Below, in pieces: positions 20,833 to 30,008 of a DNA stretch of 64,000 bases. How positions within the stretch are numbered: the first letter of the stretch is position 1; every line of letters begins with the position of its first letter. The notes beneath the pieces are model-generated. The model ran no database searches. It worked only from the letters and a program-made list of their open reading frames with translations, and was not told the DNA's origin. Source of the stretch: Chryseobacterium fluminis (GTDB lineage: Bacteria; Bacteroidota; Bacteroidia; Flavobacteriales; Weeksellaceae); assembly GCF_026314945.1 (NCBI RefSeq), contig NZ_CP111121.1, positions 1 through 64,000 of the forward strand, given 5' to 3'. A program made the translations under genes and the position numbers.

Positions 20833-21942
20833 TTAATAATCCCCCCATTCAAACATAGGATCAGATTTGCTATTAGATTTTTTAGCAATCGATATAATTT
20901 TTTTGGCAAAATGTTTCCTTGGTTTTTCAACATGTTTTACTCTATCAATTGGCAAATTATGTAACATTCGATACTTGGATAAAAATAGATTTTCTTCACT
21001 TTCCCAATCTTCACCAATACCTGAAATGTAATTGTGATATAATAAAATTTGTTCATCATTAGACATTTGCGCTCTAAGAATTTTTAGGTATTCCCGTGAT
21101 TGATCATAATCAAATAGCTTTTCTTTCTCGTTTTTCACTACAAATTTTACAGTACTGAATAAATGTCTGTAATAATGTGCTAATCTAGATTCATGGCCTG
21201 TAAATGGTGCATACTTAATATGAAGATCAATTTTCCCCGAGTTTAAATCAAAATCTTTCTTTCCACCAAAAGTTTCCTTGTGTTCCTTTCTCACATTTTT
21301 TAGCTGAGCTCTACATTCCTTTATAAATATTTTATATTTATCTTCTTTAATTAATTGTGAAAATGAACCAAAAAAGAAAAATCTATATCCGATTTTTAAA
21401 ATAATATCATCTGGAACTTGCAAAGAATCTCCAATATCTTTACAAAAAGATAAACATGCGTTGAGCTCTTTAACCATTGAAACAAATGTCTTTCTTCCTT
21501 CAACTACCCTTTCAATTTGTGTTTTTGTTATAATTTCATTTAAAGTATCACAAGAATTATGAGTAGTTGACATTAAATAGCTATATCCAGTAATTCTCAT
21601 TTCACTAATATTTTCTTTATGCAGTCTAATCATTTCAAAATATTGTGATTCAAATTGTTGTATCTTAAATTGCTGTTGTACTTGAATATTAGCTTTGAAC
21701 TGAACCCAAAATGCAATAAACGTTAGAAAGCCGGCTAACAGGGCTATAAATGGGCCTGTCGTCCCTCCTATAGTATCTCCGATTTGTCCTGTTGTTGAGA
21801 CGTCAAAATTTGTTGGATGATTGATAAATTTGTAATATTGATTTATTGTCCATTTTGAAAGGTCTGTTATAAAATAAGTAGATGATAAGAATAAAATGAA
21901 TGCTAGGAATAGAACCCATTTTGAAACAATTAAATTTTTCAT
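20833..21942 (-). CDS. Putative AbiC-like phage abortive infection membrane protein
   Basis: 369 residues with two N-terminal membrane helices (about 8-27 and 58-80, the second GPFIALLAGFLTFIAFWVQF). Right after the second comes QQQFKIQQFESQYFEMIRLH, which closely follows the start of the putative phage abortive infection (putAbiC) family. The rest is a cytoplasmic, charged domain. Known family idea: membrane-anchored effectors that arrest phage-infected cells. It lies 40 bases downstream of the PLD gene and may be in its operon. Assignment is from pattern, not from a search. Confidence 0.65.
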   Translation of the reverse strand: MKNLIVSKWVLFLAFILFLSSTYFITDLSKWTINQYYKFINHPTNFDVSTTGQIGDTIGGTTGPFIALLAGFLTFIAFWVQFKANIQVQQQFKIQQFESQYFEMIRLHKENISEMRITGYSYLMSTTHNSCDTLNEIITKTQIERVVEGRKTFVSMVKELNACLSFCKDIGDSLQVPDDIILKIGYRFFFFGSFSQLIKEDKYKIFIKECRAQLKNVRKEHKETFGGKKDFDLNSGKIDLHIKYAPFTGHESRLAHYYRHLFSTVKFVVKNEKEKLFDYDQSREYLKILRAQMSNDEQILLYHNYISGIGEDWESEENLFLSKYRMLHNLPIDRVKHVEKPRKHFAKKIISIAKKSNSKSDPMFEWGDY

Positions 21943-21981
21943 AATAGAATATGTAATATGTCTTAAAAATCACGTTTCTTT

Positions 21982-23184
21982 TTATCGTTCATAGTATAAA
22001 CTATCCAGAAATGCAGAACGTGCCAAACTTATTTTAACTTCAATATCGCTTTGAGGAACAGGTCTTTGCCACCAATCACTGTCATAAATTCTTAATATGA
22101 TTTCGTTCCAATATCTTTCATTGTTCATACCATTTCTAGTGACACCAAAATCTTTACAAAGAGCATAATTATTTTTACTGTCATAACATATAAAAACATC
22201 TGGTCTCTTCATCGCTAGCAATCTTGTACTGGTTGCTAAATAATTTCCGGGCAGTGCCGTTTGAAAGTACTCTAGAAAATTGTCATAATTCGTTTTTGTA
22301 ATTTGTCCATTGAGCGGAATTTGGTCTAAGGCTTTTGATATCAATTCACTGTTATCATTTATCTGTTTTTTAAACATGCCTGCCCCCTTCATACTACCAA
22401 AATATGCCCAATCTTCCGCACCGTCAATTGTTACCATTAAATTATTAGGAATTCCTGCAATAAATTTTCTCTCATCATCTTCCAATTCATTAAAGTGTTT
22501 GGCTTTATTAAATAATTCTTTTGCTATTTCTATTACTCTGATTCTCGTTTTCACATCTTGTAACCCTTTTTCATAGACATTGTCAACAAATTCATCCCAA
22601 GTTTTTGTTTGGAGTTCAACCTTATGGATTGGTATAGGTGTGTCTTTAACTGTTCCGTATTGACCTGATAAACTGTCAACTTTTGGCTGTTGAATTCTCC
22701 AGATCTTATTATAGTTTTCCCAATCTTGATCATTGAAGGTTTTTCCCTGCTCAAATGAAGCATTGATTACCTGTAATACGGTATTATAAACATCTAAGGA
22801 ATTATGATCTGAGTTATTTATTAAAACACAAACCTCGGTGTTTTTTGAAAAGGCGCTTGTAGTAAAATTTGCACTACCAATGATAAGTTCCCAATCATTT
22901 TCATCATTAGAAAATAAATATACTTTAGGGTGAAATGTTCCGTCAGGCTGCTCTACAAAATGAACGGTTTCATCATCAATGAACTCTTTTATAAAATCAG
23001 GATGAGTTTGGTAGAAATGTATGCCAACTGAAAGCATATCTATTTTATATTTATATTCAAGCAGATCAGCGAAAATTTCATTTCCCGCACTTGCCCATGC
23101 AGTAGCCCATTTAAAAGTGTTGTATTTTTTTATTAAACGTCTAAATTCTTTTCTTAAATAATGTTGTTTAGTTATTAGTTTCAT
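21982..23184 (-). CDS. Phospholipase D-like nuclease-family protein
   Basis: 400 residues. The N-terminal ~170 residues form one PLD unit: H85-P-K87 in DGTFHPKVYLF, then GS-x-N at 103-106 (IIGSANFTTSAF) and E117, the HxK...GSxN...E layout of PLD phosphodiesterases, many of which are nucleases. The middle is helical. The C-terminal ~100 residues (LLAMKRPDVFICYDSKNN, ALCKDFGV) form a second conserved-looking domain I cannot name. It begins 28 bases after the DUF3800 gene ends, so the two are one transcript. A nuclease effector or restriction activity is inferred. Confidence 0.75.
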   Translation of the reverse strand: MKLITKQHYLRKEFRRLIKKYNTFKWATAWASAGNEIFADLLEYKYKIDMLSVGIHFYQTHPDFIKEFIDDETVHFVEQPDGTFHPKVYLFSNDENDWELIIGSANFTTSAFSKNTEVCVLINNSDHNSLDVYNTVLQVINASFEQGKTFNDQDWENYNKIWRIQQPKVDSLSGQYGTVKDTPIPIHKVELQTKTWDEFVDNVYEKGLQDVKTRIRVIEIAKELFNKAKHFNELEDDERKFIAGIPNNLMVTIDGAEDWAYFGSMKGAGMFKKQINDNSELISKALDQIPLNGQITKTNYDNFLEYFQTALPGNYLATSTRLLAMKRPDVFICYDSKNNYALCKDFGVTRNGMNNERYWNEIILRIYDSDWWQRPVPQSDIEVKISLARSAFLDSLYYER

Positions 23185-23212
23185 TGTAAATTCTAAGAAT
23201 TTTTATTTTCCT

Positions 23213-24355
23213 TTATCTTTTCATACCCGTAATAATATCTTTCAAAATTTCAAATTCAGGATCGTCTAAAATATCTAAAGAATTATTTGTCGCCAATAAT
23301 ATTGATTCTCTACATAGACTTATCCTGCGCAGCAAGGGTAACACGATCGAATTTCCGTGTTGAACATATTTTTTTATTTCGCTATGGTTAACAGGTATCT
23401 TATATCCTTCACGACTGCTACCAATTAGAATGCCTTTGTCTCTCAGGCTACCGACCATGTTAACGAATTGCTCTTTACTCAGCTTGGATTCTCTATTAAT
23501 ATCAAGATGTTCAATAAACTCCTGAGCTGTAGTATAGTTTTTATAATGATTGGCTTCATGATACCGTACCAATACTTTGAGAAAATTTATAGAATCCTGC
23601 ATCTGTTGAGTTTCTGGAGATGCAGTATCAAGATAATCGAAAATACTTCGGAGACTGAGATCGGTTATTGCCTGGCTATAAAACTCGTCAGCCTTTGATT
23701 CGCTGTATTCGTTGATTTTATAAACTTTTGGAAAATGATTAATACTAATGATTTTTCCGGATAAAATATCTAGGAACTGCTGAGAATATTCACTTTTTTT
23801 ATGCTCATCAAAAATATATCCTAAAGTTCCGGCAACAAAATCTGCAACTTGTACTCCTAATTCTTTGTCGCTTTTATTGACAAAAAACTCAGAGCCTTCA
23901 AATAGAGTACGAATGTGATTTTGTCGTACATATTCTTTAAATTCAAGCATAAATTCATTGCCTCCATGTTCATCAACTTTCAGTTCAAGTTTTGGAAATG
24001 TTTTATATAATTCTTTATATAAAATACCGTTTAGATACTTGTAAAAAGATTTTTTATATTTAAAACCTTCACCATATAGTTTTGTTTTATCAACCACAAC
24101 AGAATAAATATTGAACTTGAGTTTTGACAGCTCATTTAAAATAAGCAATCTTCTTCTGTGATTATCTTTTACTTTTGATGATTTAATTTCTCCGGTCTGA
24201 AAATATTTTGACCGGATTTTTTCCACCTCATTATAAAATTCTTCCAAGTCCTCATAATTGACAATAATACTAGCAATGATAAAGTGAGAACTTTCCGTAG
24301 AAAATTTAAATGAATTATTTCCGAATTCGTCGGCAAAGGCAATAACCTGTTTCAT
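23213..24355 (-). CDS. DUF3800 protein with C-terminal winged-helix region
   Basis: 380 residues. The N-terminal ~215 residues are DUF3800, an RNase H-like fold: FADEFGN (Asp9), the strand KVDEHGG (Asp118) and GVQVADFVAGTL (Asp162) supply the acidic triad. The C-terminal ~130 residues (LSKEQFVNMVGSLRDKGILI, then a wing strand EGYKIPV) look like a winged helix-turn-helix. It is the first gene of a minus-strand operon with the PLD gene. Together they could be a two-nuclease defence module. Catalysis is inferred from conserved acids. Confidence 0.75.
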   Translation of the reverse strand: MKQVIAFADEFGNNSFKFSTESSHFIIASIIVNYEDLEEFYNEVEKIRSKYFQTGEIKSSKVKDNHRRRLLILNELSKLKFNIYSVVVDKTKLYGEGFKYKKSFYKYLNGILYKELYKTFPKLELKVDEHGGNEFMLEFKEYVRQNHIRTLFEGSEFFVNKSDKELGVQVADFVAGTLGYIFDEHKKSEYSQQFLDILSGKIISINHFPKVYKINEYSESKADEFYSQAITDLSLRSIFDYLDTASPETQQMQDSINFLKVLVRYHEANHYKNYTTAQEFIEHLDINRESKLSKEQFVNMVGSLRDKGILIGSSREGYKIPVNHSEIKKYVQHGNSIVLPLLRRISLCRESILLATNNSLDILDDPEFEILKDIITGMKR

Positions 24356-24471
24356 ATCAATAAAGTAATACTATAAAAATACTGAAAAATGGTTTATCAG
24401 AAAAGTAACATCTAATCTTAAAAACAGTTTAGCTCATCTACTAAAATCAATATTTTACAAATCAAAATCAG

Positions 24472-25284
24472 TTAAATACTTATAATTGAATTTGCAATTC
24501 TTTTTTCCCCTCCAATTGGTGTTGTATAAAATCTTTGCTGTATTCCCCATAAAACAAATTTTAGATCATCATCTGTTTCAATTTTAAACTTTCCATCTTC
24601 AAAGACTACTTGACTATATTCGCTCGTGTAAGAATATACAGCTTGTTTTTCGGAATCCGATAAATTATTTAATGTCTCCATAACTAATGCAATTCTTTTT
24701 CTGTTGAGCACTGAAACACTTCTGTGGTCAAAATCAGAATCTACTTCAAGAAAATCTTTTTGTAAAAAAGAATCAGTCTCTGTAGCAGTTGCTTCTTTAT
24801 ATAACTGATCCATCCCTTTAAAAATTTTTTGAGCAGCCGTTAACCTTTTAAAATATAGCGTATCAGAATGTTTATCGTAGATCGCGTCGGAAAACGGATT
24901 CACTGTTATAATAGGTTTTTCTGTTTCAAGTGTCAGCTCGTCAATTGAAAACCATTTTTTACTTATAAAAATGCTAGAATTAATGATCTGGAAAAAATAG
25001 AGATTATTCTGTACCGTACAGATAAACGAAAGTTTTGTTAGATCAGTTCTTGTAATCTGGTCGTGATTTACAGAATTTAGATCGTTTTCTAAGAAATCAA
25101 AAGAATATCCAGATTGAGAAAATTGTGAAACCTTATAAAGTTCTTCATTTTCGATAATGGTAGCAGGATTATATTCAACTCCAGTTAAATTTAACTGTGA
25201 AGTATTATATACATCTTCTTCGGTTTCAATTACACGAAAGATGTTATTTTTTCTTTTTACTTTCCCATAAATAAAGGTTGCCAT
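24472..25284 (-). CDS. kwaB: KwaB-like (DUF4868) protein of a Kiwa-type defence system
   Basis: 270 residues, soluble. The central part (LYFFQIINSSIFISKKWF, then a strand before FSDAIYD and LYFKRLTAAQKIF) and the C-terminus (FEDGKFKIETDDDLKFVLWG, then PIGGEKRIANSI) fit the DUF4868 layout of KwaB. Known: in Kiwa, KwaB is the effector that works with the membrane sensor KwaA against phage. The protein is somewhat shorter than the ~315 residues of the E. coli protein. Its partner lies 14 bases upstream in the same orientation. The call rests on remembered family pattern plus the membrane neighbour. Confidence 0.62.
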   Translation of the reverse strand: MATFIYGKVKRKNNIFRVIETEEDVYNTSQLNLTGVEYNPATIIENEELYKVSQFSQSGYSFDFLENDLNSVNHDQITRTDLTKLSFICTVQNNLYFFQIINSSIFISKKWFSIDELTLETEKPIITVNPFSDAIYDKHSDTLYFKRLTAAQKIFKGMDQLYKEATATETDSFLQKDFLEVDSDFDHRSVSVLNRKRIALVMETLNNLSDSEKQAVYSYTSEYSQVVFEDGKFKIETDDDLKFVLWGIQQRFYTTPIGGEKRIANSIISI

Positions 25285-25298
25285 AAAAAATATTATTT

Positions 25299-25820
25299 TT
25301 AAAGTTCTATAAACGTATAATTATTGATTCTTCTTAAGCTATCAAAACTATCATTGTCAGGAATTTTCAGTTGTTTTTTAGTTATTAAAAAGATTTTAAT
25401 ATTTGCCGAAGTTTTTATAAAATAAAAATGATATCCAAATAATAAAAAAATTGGATTGAAATAAAGTGTCTGTGATAAATATGTAAAAATATAAATGATT
25501 AAAAAGACAATTATTAGTGTCGGAATGTCATTTATCCCTAGAGAAACAAAAAAGTAACCTAAATAAGTCGGTAAGAAATTATTGTTGGCTAATTCAATTT
25601 CCGTAACTGAACTTGCTTGTAACTGATCTCGAGGCAGTTTTCTAGCAATAAGAAAGCTTAAAGCTGTAAAGAGTATCGGAACTAAAATAAATAGCCCCCA
25701 GGATAAATACATTGAATATTGTTCAAGAAAATTAAAAACAAATTTATCTTTCACCAGAAATACAACAATGATTAACCACGTTGAGTTAAAAGCTAAAAAT
25801 AATTGATAAAAATATTTCAT
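25299..25820 (-). CDS. kwaA: KwaA-like four-helix membrane protein of a Kiwa-type system
   Basis: 173 residues with about four membrane helices (near 5-22, 36-60, 85-100, 100-118) and a C-terminal cytoplasmic strand region, NPIFLLFGYHFYFIKTSANI then FLITKKQLKIPD, which fits the N-P-x-L-L-G-Y-x-F-Y block I associate with KwaA. It is directly upstream of the DUF4868 gene with 14 bases between. Known: KwaA senses phage attack at the membrane and engages KwaB. A TATATTTG promoter box precedes it. Confidence 0.6.
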   Translation of the reverse strand: MKYFYQLFLAFNSTWLIIVVFLVKDKFVFNFLEQYSMYLSWGLFILVPILFTALSFLIARKLPRDQLQASSVTEIELANNNFLPTYLGYFFVSLGINDIPTLIIVFLIIYIFTYLSQTLYFNPIFLLFGYHFYFIKTSANIKIFLITKKQLKIPDNDSFDSLRRINNYTFIEL

Positions 25821-25870
25821 TTCTTTTATTTTCTACATGATGATAAAATTGTAAAATTTTGAAACTATTG

Positions 25871-25878
25871 CAAATATA
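25871..25878 (-). promoter_or_regulatory. Candidate -7 box for kwaA-kwaB (TATATTTG)
   Basis: On the minus strand TATATTTG fits TAnnTTTG and ends 50 bases before the kwaA start codon. Confidence 0.45.
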
Positions 25879-26049
25879 GCCTGTATATTTTCTTAATCAT
25901 TACGGTTTCCCTTAAAAGCAAATATATATATAAACTGAGTTTTTCAAATCCGTATTTTCACTGAAAATTTACTTTTATTAATTAAAACTTTATTGATTTA
26001 CTTATATTCGTAAAAATTAGAATATAATAACCACTAAAAAAACTAAAAA

Positions 26050-26574
26050 ATGACACTCAATGAATTTATTGCAGAATTTTCTTCATTAGATAATTCTACA
26101 GGCAATTTCGCAAAGAAAATCTTAGATGATGAGAGATTTCCAGCTGAGCAATCAGAAAGACAAATGCTGGATTATTTAGATTTTGAAAGCCGAAAAGAAG
26201 GAGTGAACAGTACATTCCAAAGATTTCTTGCAGAATTTAGAAAGAAAAATAATAAAACACTAAAGATTGTCTTAAATTTTTTAAAGGAGAATAATATACA
26301 ATCACTCAATGATGCGAATGAAAAAGGAATAGCAATGGGCTACGTGGAGGCTTGCGGTTATATAGTAACTATACCTCTGGGAAATGATTATCCGTCATCT
26401 ATATCGAAAGATATGGATCAGCTTGGAGAAATGAATATGCAATGGGTTGATATCTCGAATGGAGAACAAGTACAAAGTTTTTTATTTGATGGACCTAATT
26501 TAGGAGATGGCATACCGCTTCGTTTTTGTTGTCAAGAAATACAATTTAACTTTTTACTTTCATTAATAGATTAA
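26050..26574 (+). CDS. Hypothetical protein, YozE-SAM-like N-terminus
   Basis: 174 residues with a good ATG after an A-rich leader. The first ~50 residues (TLNEFIAEFSSLDNSTGNFA, then DERFPAEQSERQMLDYLDFE) resemble the YozE SAM-like fold of Firmicutes (F-x-x-W, a D-x-x-FP turn, then Y-L). The rest has no motif I recognise. It is the only plus-strand gene between topB and susC and is transcribed divergently from the Kiwa-like pair. Its role is unknown. Confidence 0.6.
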   Translation: MTLNEFIAEFSSLDNSTGNFAKKILDDERFPAEQSERQMLDYLDFESRKEGVNSTFQRFLAEFRKKNNKTLKIVLNFLKENNIQSLNDANEKGIAMGYVEACGYIVTIPLGNDYPSSISKDMDQLGEMNMQWVDISNGEQVQSFLFDGPNLGDGIPLRFCCQEIQFNFLLSLID

Positions 26575-26582
26575 TAAATGTT

Positions 26583-26628
26583 AAAAATGTAAAATTTAAT
26601 TTCCAGAATTAGATTTTACATTTTTTTT
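26583..26628 (+). terminator. Terminator after the 174-residue gene
   Basis: AAAAATGTAAAAT (26583-26595) pairs with ATTTTACATTTTT (26613-26625), followed by more T residues. Confidence 0.65.
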
Positions 26629-26730
26629 AATGCGCTTTTTTCAGTGCACAGTTTATTACAGAGCCATAGTTTATATTCAAAAATTTAAATCATTAGATAT
26701 CTTGCCATTTTGTGTACTTAAGTTTTTAAA

Positions 26731-27081
26731 TTAAAATAAGTTTAATTTTTTACAATTTGGCAGATACATAGGATTGGTAGTAATATACCAAGCTTCAAAC
26801 CCTGTTTTCTTGCATTTCTTTTTCTCTACTTCCCAGAGTCTTCCAGCTTTTTCTAATTGTCTTTTGTACCTGCAAATATTTTTTTGAGGAATTCCAGTTG
26901 CTTCGGCTATCATAGTGGCAGTTGCAATATGATTTTGTAGATATTGAAATACCGTATGCAATTGATTTTCGAAATATGAGAATCGTCTGCTCTTTTGAAA
27001 CTGTAAAGATTTTTGCTTTCCAAATTTTGTAACAAATGGAGTTTCCGCTACAACTAACTGCTTGAATGTTAATTCTTTCAT
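26731..27081 (-). CDS. Small DNA-binding protein of mobile elements
   Basis: 116 residues. The centre (YLQNHIATATMIAEATGIPQ, KNICRYKRQLEKAGRLWEV) is a winged helix-turn-helix, with a basic C-terminus. Proteins of this shape are frequent in flavobacterial ICEs. The region just upstream carries a 7-bp inverted repeat CAAAGTA...TACTTTG (27086-27108), a possible operator for its own control. Target genes unknown. Confidence 0.65.
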   Translation of the reverse strand: MKELTFKQLVVAETPFVTKFGKQKSLQFQKSRRFSYFENQLHTVFQYLQNHIATATMIAEATGIPQKNICRYKRQLEKAGRLWEVEKKKCKKTGFEAWYITTNPMYLPNCKKLNLF

Positions 27082-27153
27082 TTTACAAAGTATTTATTAT
27101 TTACTTTGCAATATTAAAGAGGGCATTTAGGGGCAACAATAAGGGCGTACTCC

Positions 27154-28323
27154 CTATAATAGCTTTTCATAGTCCCAATTTACTCTTTCTTTATGTTTAA
27201 AAGCAGTATAACGGGATTTATTTTCTGTTGAATTGTTCAAAAGACTGCTAATATTACCTTTGATAGCTCTGCCATCCTTATCACTGTTGAACCATCTAGA
27301 AACCTCAATATATAATTTATACTTACTCTTAAAATGATTCTTTTCTAGGTAAGTAAAATATTCGAGATAATCGAGCATAGCTACTACATATGGTAACTTA
27401 TTTTCGGTTAGCAACTGAATCAAAACATTTTTATTTTTATCTGAAAGATTTTTTAATTTTTCAAGCTCAAAAAAACCATATAAACGTAAATTCTCACTTA
27501 GTAGTTGTGATTTTGTTTTTTGTTGCTCAGGTTTATCAATAGTTGGATTAGACTCGTTATCTTTCTCGTAATCACCTTTTATATGATAAACAAATACCTC
27601 ATATGGATTTTGTTTTCTGTTTTCACTATGTCGCCAAGACCAATGCATTACATCACCAAAATCTATGTTATAAACCAATGATTCTTCTGAAATGGTAGTA
27701 ATTATGCTTCTTAAACATAATAAACATTCGTAAATAAAATTAAATCGATCCTCTGAGTATTCCCTTTTTTCCAAAGGGATATCTTTAAATGTATGTTCGA
27801 ATTTACTAACTTGGTACAAATGATAATGTTTGCCATAGTCAAAAAAACCTCTAAAAACCATTTTTAAAAAGCCAGTCCTTTGTTCATTATTCTGCAATTC
27901 GAAAAGTTTTTCCTTAATCTCACTGATAGTATCTTTTGTAATTGCTACATATTCGAGGTCCGGCTTATAATCAAAATCGTCCTCATACATTTTGTTCAAA
28001 ATTTTGGTAAAATTTTTATAATTTCCGCCTTCTTCTTTACTTAAAGTATTTACGGCGTTATATGCCTTGCCATTATTATGAATACTTTTTTTCTCTTCCA
28101 GCCATTTTTTATAAAGAAAGTACTTTGCATAAATCAACAATGAATTACTTTCTTGACTATAATTAAAATAGGTGTAATAATTTATGAATGGTAAATCGGA
28201 ATTCTCATAAAAACCATTTGCTAATCGTAAGTATTCCAAGTAATCTGATTTATCTTCGTTTTTAAAAGCATCAATAGTTGATAATTTATTGGCTTCATCT
28301 ATGAATTTATAAATTGAGTTCAA
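27154..28323 (-). CDS. Hypothetical ICE protein, probably the 3' part of a split gene
   Basis: 389 residues if begun at the TTG at 28323. No ATG is available. The same frame stays open upstream to about 28419 (reading TQKRFETLKALFLKKCGNYP, NDKIIEDEL), overlapping the end of the preceding ORF in another frame. The protein is soluble and helical, with LDYLEYFTYLEKNHFKSKYK and SDKDGRAIKGNISSLL near the end, phrases I associate with conserved proteins of flavobacterial ICEs. I cannot assign a function. The lack of a start codon suggests that a frameshift separated it from 28383-28880. Confidence 0.55.
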   Translation of the reverse strand: MNSIYKFIDEANKLSTIDAFKNEDKSDYLEYLRLANGFYENSDLPFINYYTYFNYSQESNSLLIYAKYFLYKKWLEEKKSIHNNGKAYNAVNTLSKEEGGNYKNFTKILNKMYEDDFDYKPDLEYVAITKDTISEIKEKLFELQNNEQRTGFLKMVFRGFFDYGKHYHLYQVSKFEHTFKDIPLEKREYSEDRFNFIYECLLCLRSIITTISEESLVYNIDFGDVMHWSWRHSENRKQNPYEVFVYHIKGDYEKDNESNPTIDKPEQQKTKSQLLSENLRLYGFFELEKLKNLSDKNKNVLIQLLTENKLPYVVAMLDYLEYFTYLEKNHFKSKYKLYIEVSRWFNSDKDGRAIKGNISSLLNNSTENKSRYTAFKHKERVNWDYEKLL

Positions 28324-28382
28324 CTCATCTTCAATTATTTTATCGTTTGGATAGTTTCCGCATTTTTTTAAAAAAAGTGCTT

Positions 28383-28880
28383 TTAGAGTTTCAAATCTTT
28401 TCTGGGTATCATGTTTTTAAATCGTTCTATAGCCTCTGCTTTACTTTTTGGCTCTGGAATTTGCAAGTATTCATCATCTTTTTTAATTCCTATTTGTTTA
28501 GCAAATGCAATTCTTTCAATGTCCTCTTCAGTAAATTCTTTTAAAATTTTTCTAGACCGTTCATATTTTTCAGATTCCGATAAATTCTCAAACTCCAATA
28601 ATTTTCTATTCAGAAAAGATTGTCTTTTATCAACAGTATTTAAGAGGTGCTTTTTAAAACTACAAAATTCATCCTTCATATCACCTAATATTGAAATCTC
28701 ATTATAAACAGGCTTTTTTAATTCTTGCAAAAAAGATAAGCATCTTTTCAATTCATTTTTAATAAAATCACTCTCATCAGTGTCAATATTTGTATTAGTA
28801 AAGTCAATTCGTAATTCATCATATTTCTCAATATACTTTTCAGTATGAAGAAACGAATTGTATGTATTTTCTAAATACAT
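28383..28880 (-). CDS. Hypothetical protein, probably the 5' part of a split gene
   Basis: 165 residues with an ATG start (YLENTYNSFLHTEKYIEKYD). Helical and charged (ELKRCLSFLQELKKPVYNEI). It ends with ERFKNMIPRKDLKL, while the next ORF is open one base over from the same place. Either the two proteins overlap by ~36 bases, or a single ~565-residue protein has been broken (or is read through by frameshifting). No domain recognised. Confidence 0.5.
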   Translation of the reverse strand: MYLENTYNSFLHTEKYIEKYDELRIDFTNTNIDTDESDFIKNELKRCLSFLQELKKPVYNEISILGDMKDEFCSFKKHLLNTVDKRQSFLNRKLLEFENLSESEKYERSRKILKEFTEEDIERIAFAKQIGIKKDDEYLQIPEPKSKAEAIERFKNMIPRKDLKL

Positions 28881-28934
28881 TTTTAATAACCCAATCTTTA
28901 AATAACCAAGTATAATACTTACGGTTATAGGATA

Positions 28935-29807
28935 TTATAACTTTTCAGAGTTAATTTCTAGATCCAAAAATTCCTTAAAAATGTTTTCTATGGATAGTCC
29001 ATCAGTTCCTGTAATTAATTTCGAAATATCAATCCCGTAGGTTATAAAATCTTGGAATTTGCCCGTGCTGTTTGCTTTACATTGCTTCAGTATCTCCGTT
29101 TGAATTGCAAAAAATGACAGACTAAAATCTTCAGTGATTTCAAAAATATTTCCGTTGTTTATTATCCAGTTATCTATTTCGAATTCAAATTCAACAGATT
29201 TATTTTGTAGTTTATTTACAGCATTTCTGATTCCTTTCTCATCTAGAGTTTCAATAGTAATTTGATGTCTATTAAATTGTATTTGTTTGCTTTTCTCAAT
29301 TTTATGTTTGTCATCAAAAGATAGGAATGGTTTGAAACAGTCATACAAAGTTTCATGAAAATCTCTAACAAGATCATATGGTAAAAAATTATCTAAGCTT
29401 AGCTCTAAGTTTTCTAGAATAGATACATATTTACTTTTTGCTTCTAAGATCAATTTTACATCTTCTTGATCATATTTTTGAGTTTCAACAAGTACGACCA
29501 ACTCACCGATATTGTAAAAATGATTGTTACCAATATTAGATAAGTCTGTTATTTCTAAACTACTTATTTTTTCATTTATTAAATTTTTGCAGTTATTACG
29601 AAAGGTATTAACAAGCTTATCTCCTTTTTTGGCTATTTTTTCCCTTTTAAATTTATGTTCAAAGTTGGTTTTAGGATCCAAATCGTTATATTCCTTCCTA
29701 AGATTGTCAATCTGATCCAATAACGGTTTTTGCTTATTGAAGTGTATTATATTTGAATATAAAAAATCGATAAAATAAAATATATTTTTAACTTTTTCTG
29801 TTATCAT
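28935..29807 (-). CDS. Hypothetical protein
   Basis: 290 residues, ATG start (ITEKVKNIFYFIDFLYSNII). Soluble, mixed helical, with a C-terminal stretch SIENIFKEFLDLEINSEKL. Similar length proteins beginning I-T-E-K-V-K are common in flavobacterial ICEs next to genes like those at 27154-28880, but I know no function. Base composition is very AT-rich like the neighbours. It is the likely first gene of the minus-strand group that continues with 28880-27154. Confidence 0.55.
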   Translation of the reverse strand: MITEKVKNIFYFIDFLYSNIIHFNKQKPLLDQIDNLRKEYNDLDPKTNFEHKFKREKIAKKGDKLVNTFRNNCKNLINEKISSLEITDLSNIGNNHFYNIGELVVLVETQKYDQEDVKLILEAKSKYVSILENLELSLDNFLPYDLVRDFHETLYDCFKPFLSFDDKHKIEKSKQIQFNRHQITIETLDEKGIRNAVNKLQNKSVEFEFEIDNWIINNGNIFEITEDFSLSFFAIQTEILKQCKANSTGKFQDFITYGIDISKLITGTDGLSIENIFKEFLDLEINSEKL

Positions 29808-30008
29808 TTTTTTTCTTGCTTGACAAATTTACCTAAAAATCTTTTTTTAGATGGAATAAGAAAATGGAATTAATTAAAACTATAAGGATCAGCTCAAATA
29901 ATAGACCTATACGTTAATGAAAAGAATCGGTAATAAAAATCCCAACTGTCGTTAGGAATAAATTCTTTACAGCAAGTAGATTTGCTACGCAGGTTTAAAC
30001 GGACTCAA

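Noticed and set aside
27154..28323. RteC-type identity for the 389-residue protein
   Set aside because: It lacks the RteC F-F-K-x-I-K-P block, which is clearly present in the separate gene at 43149.
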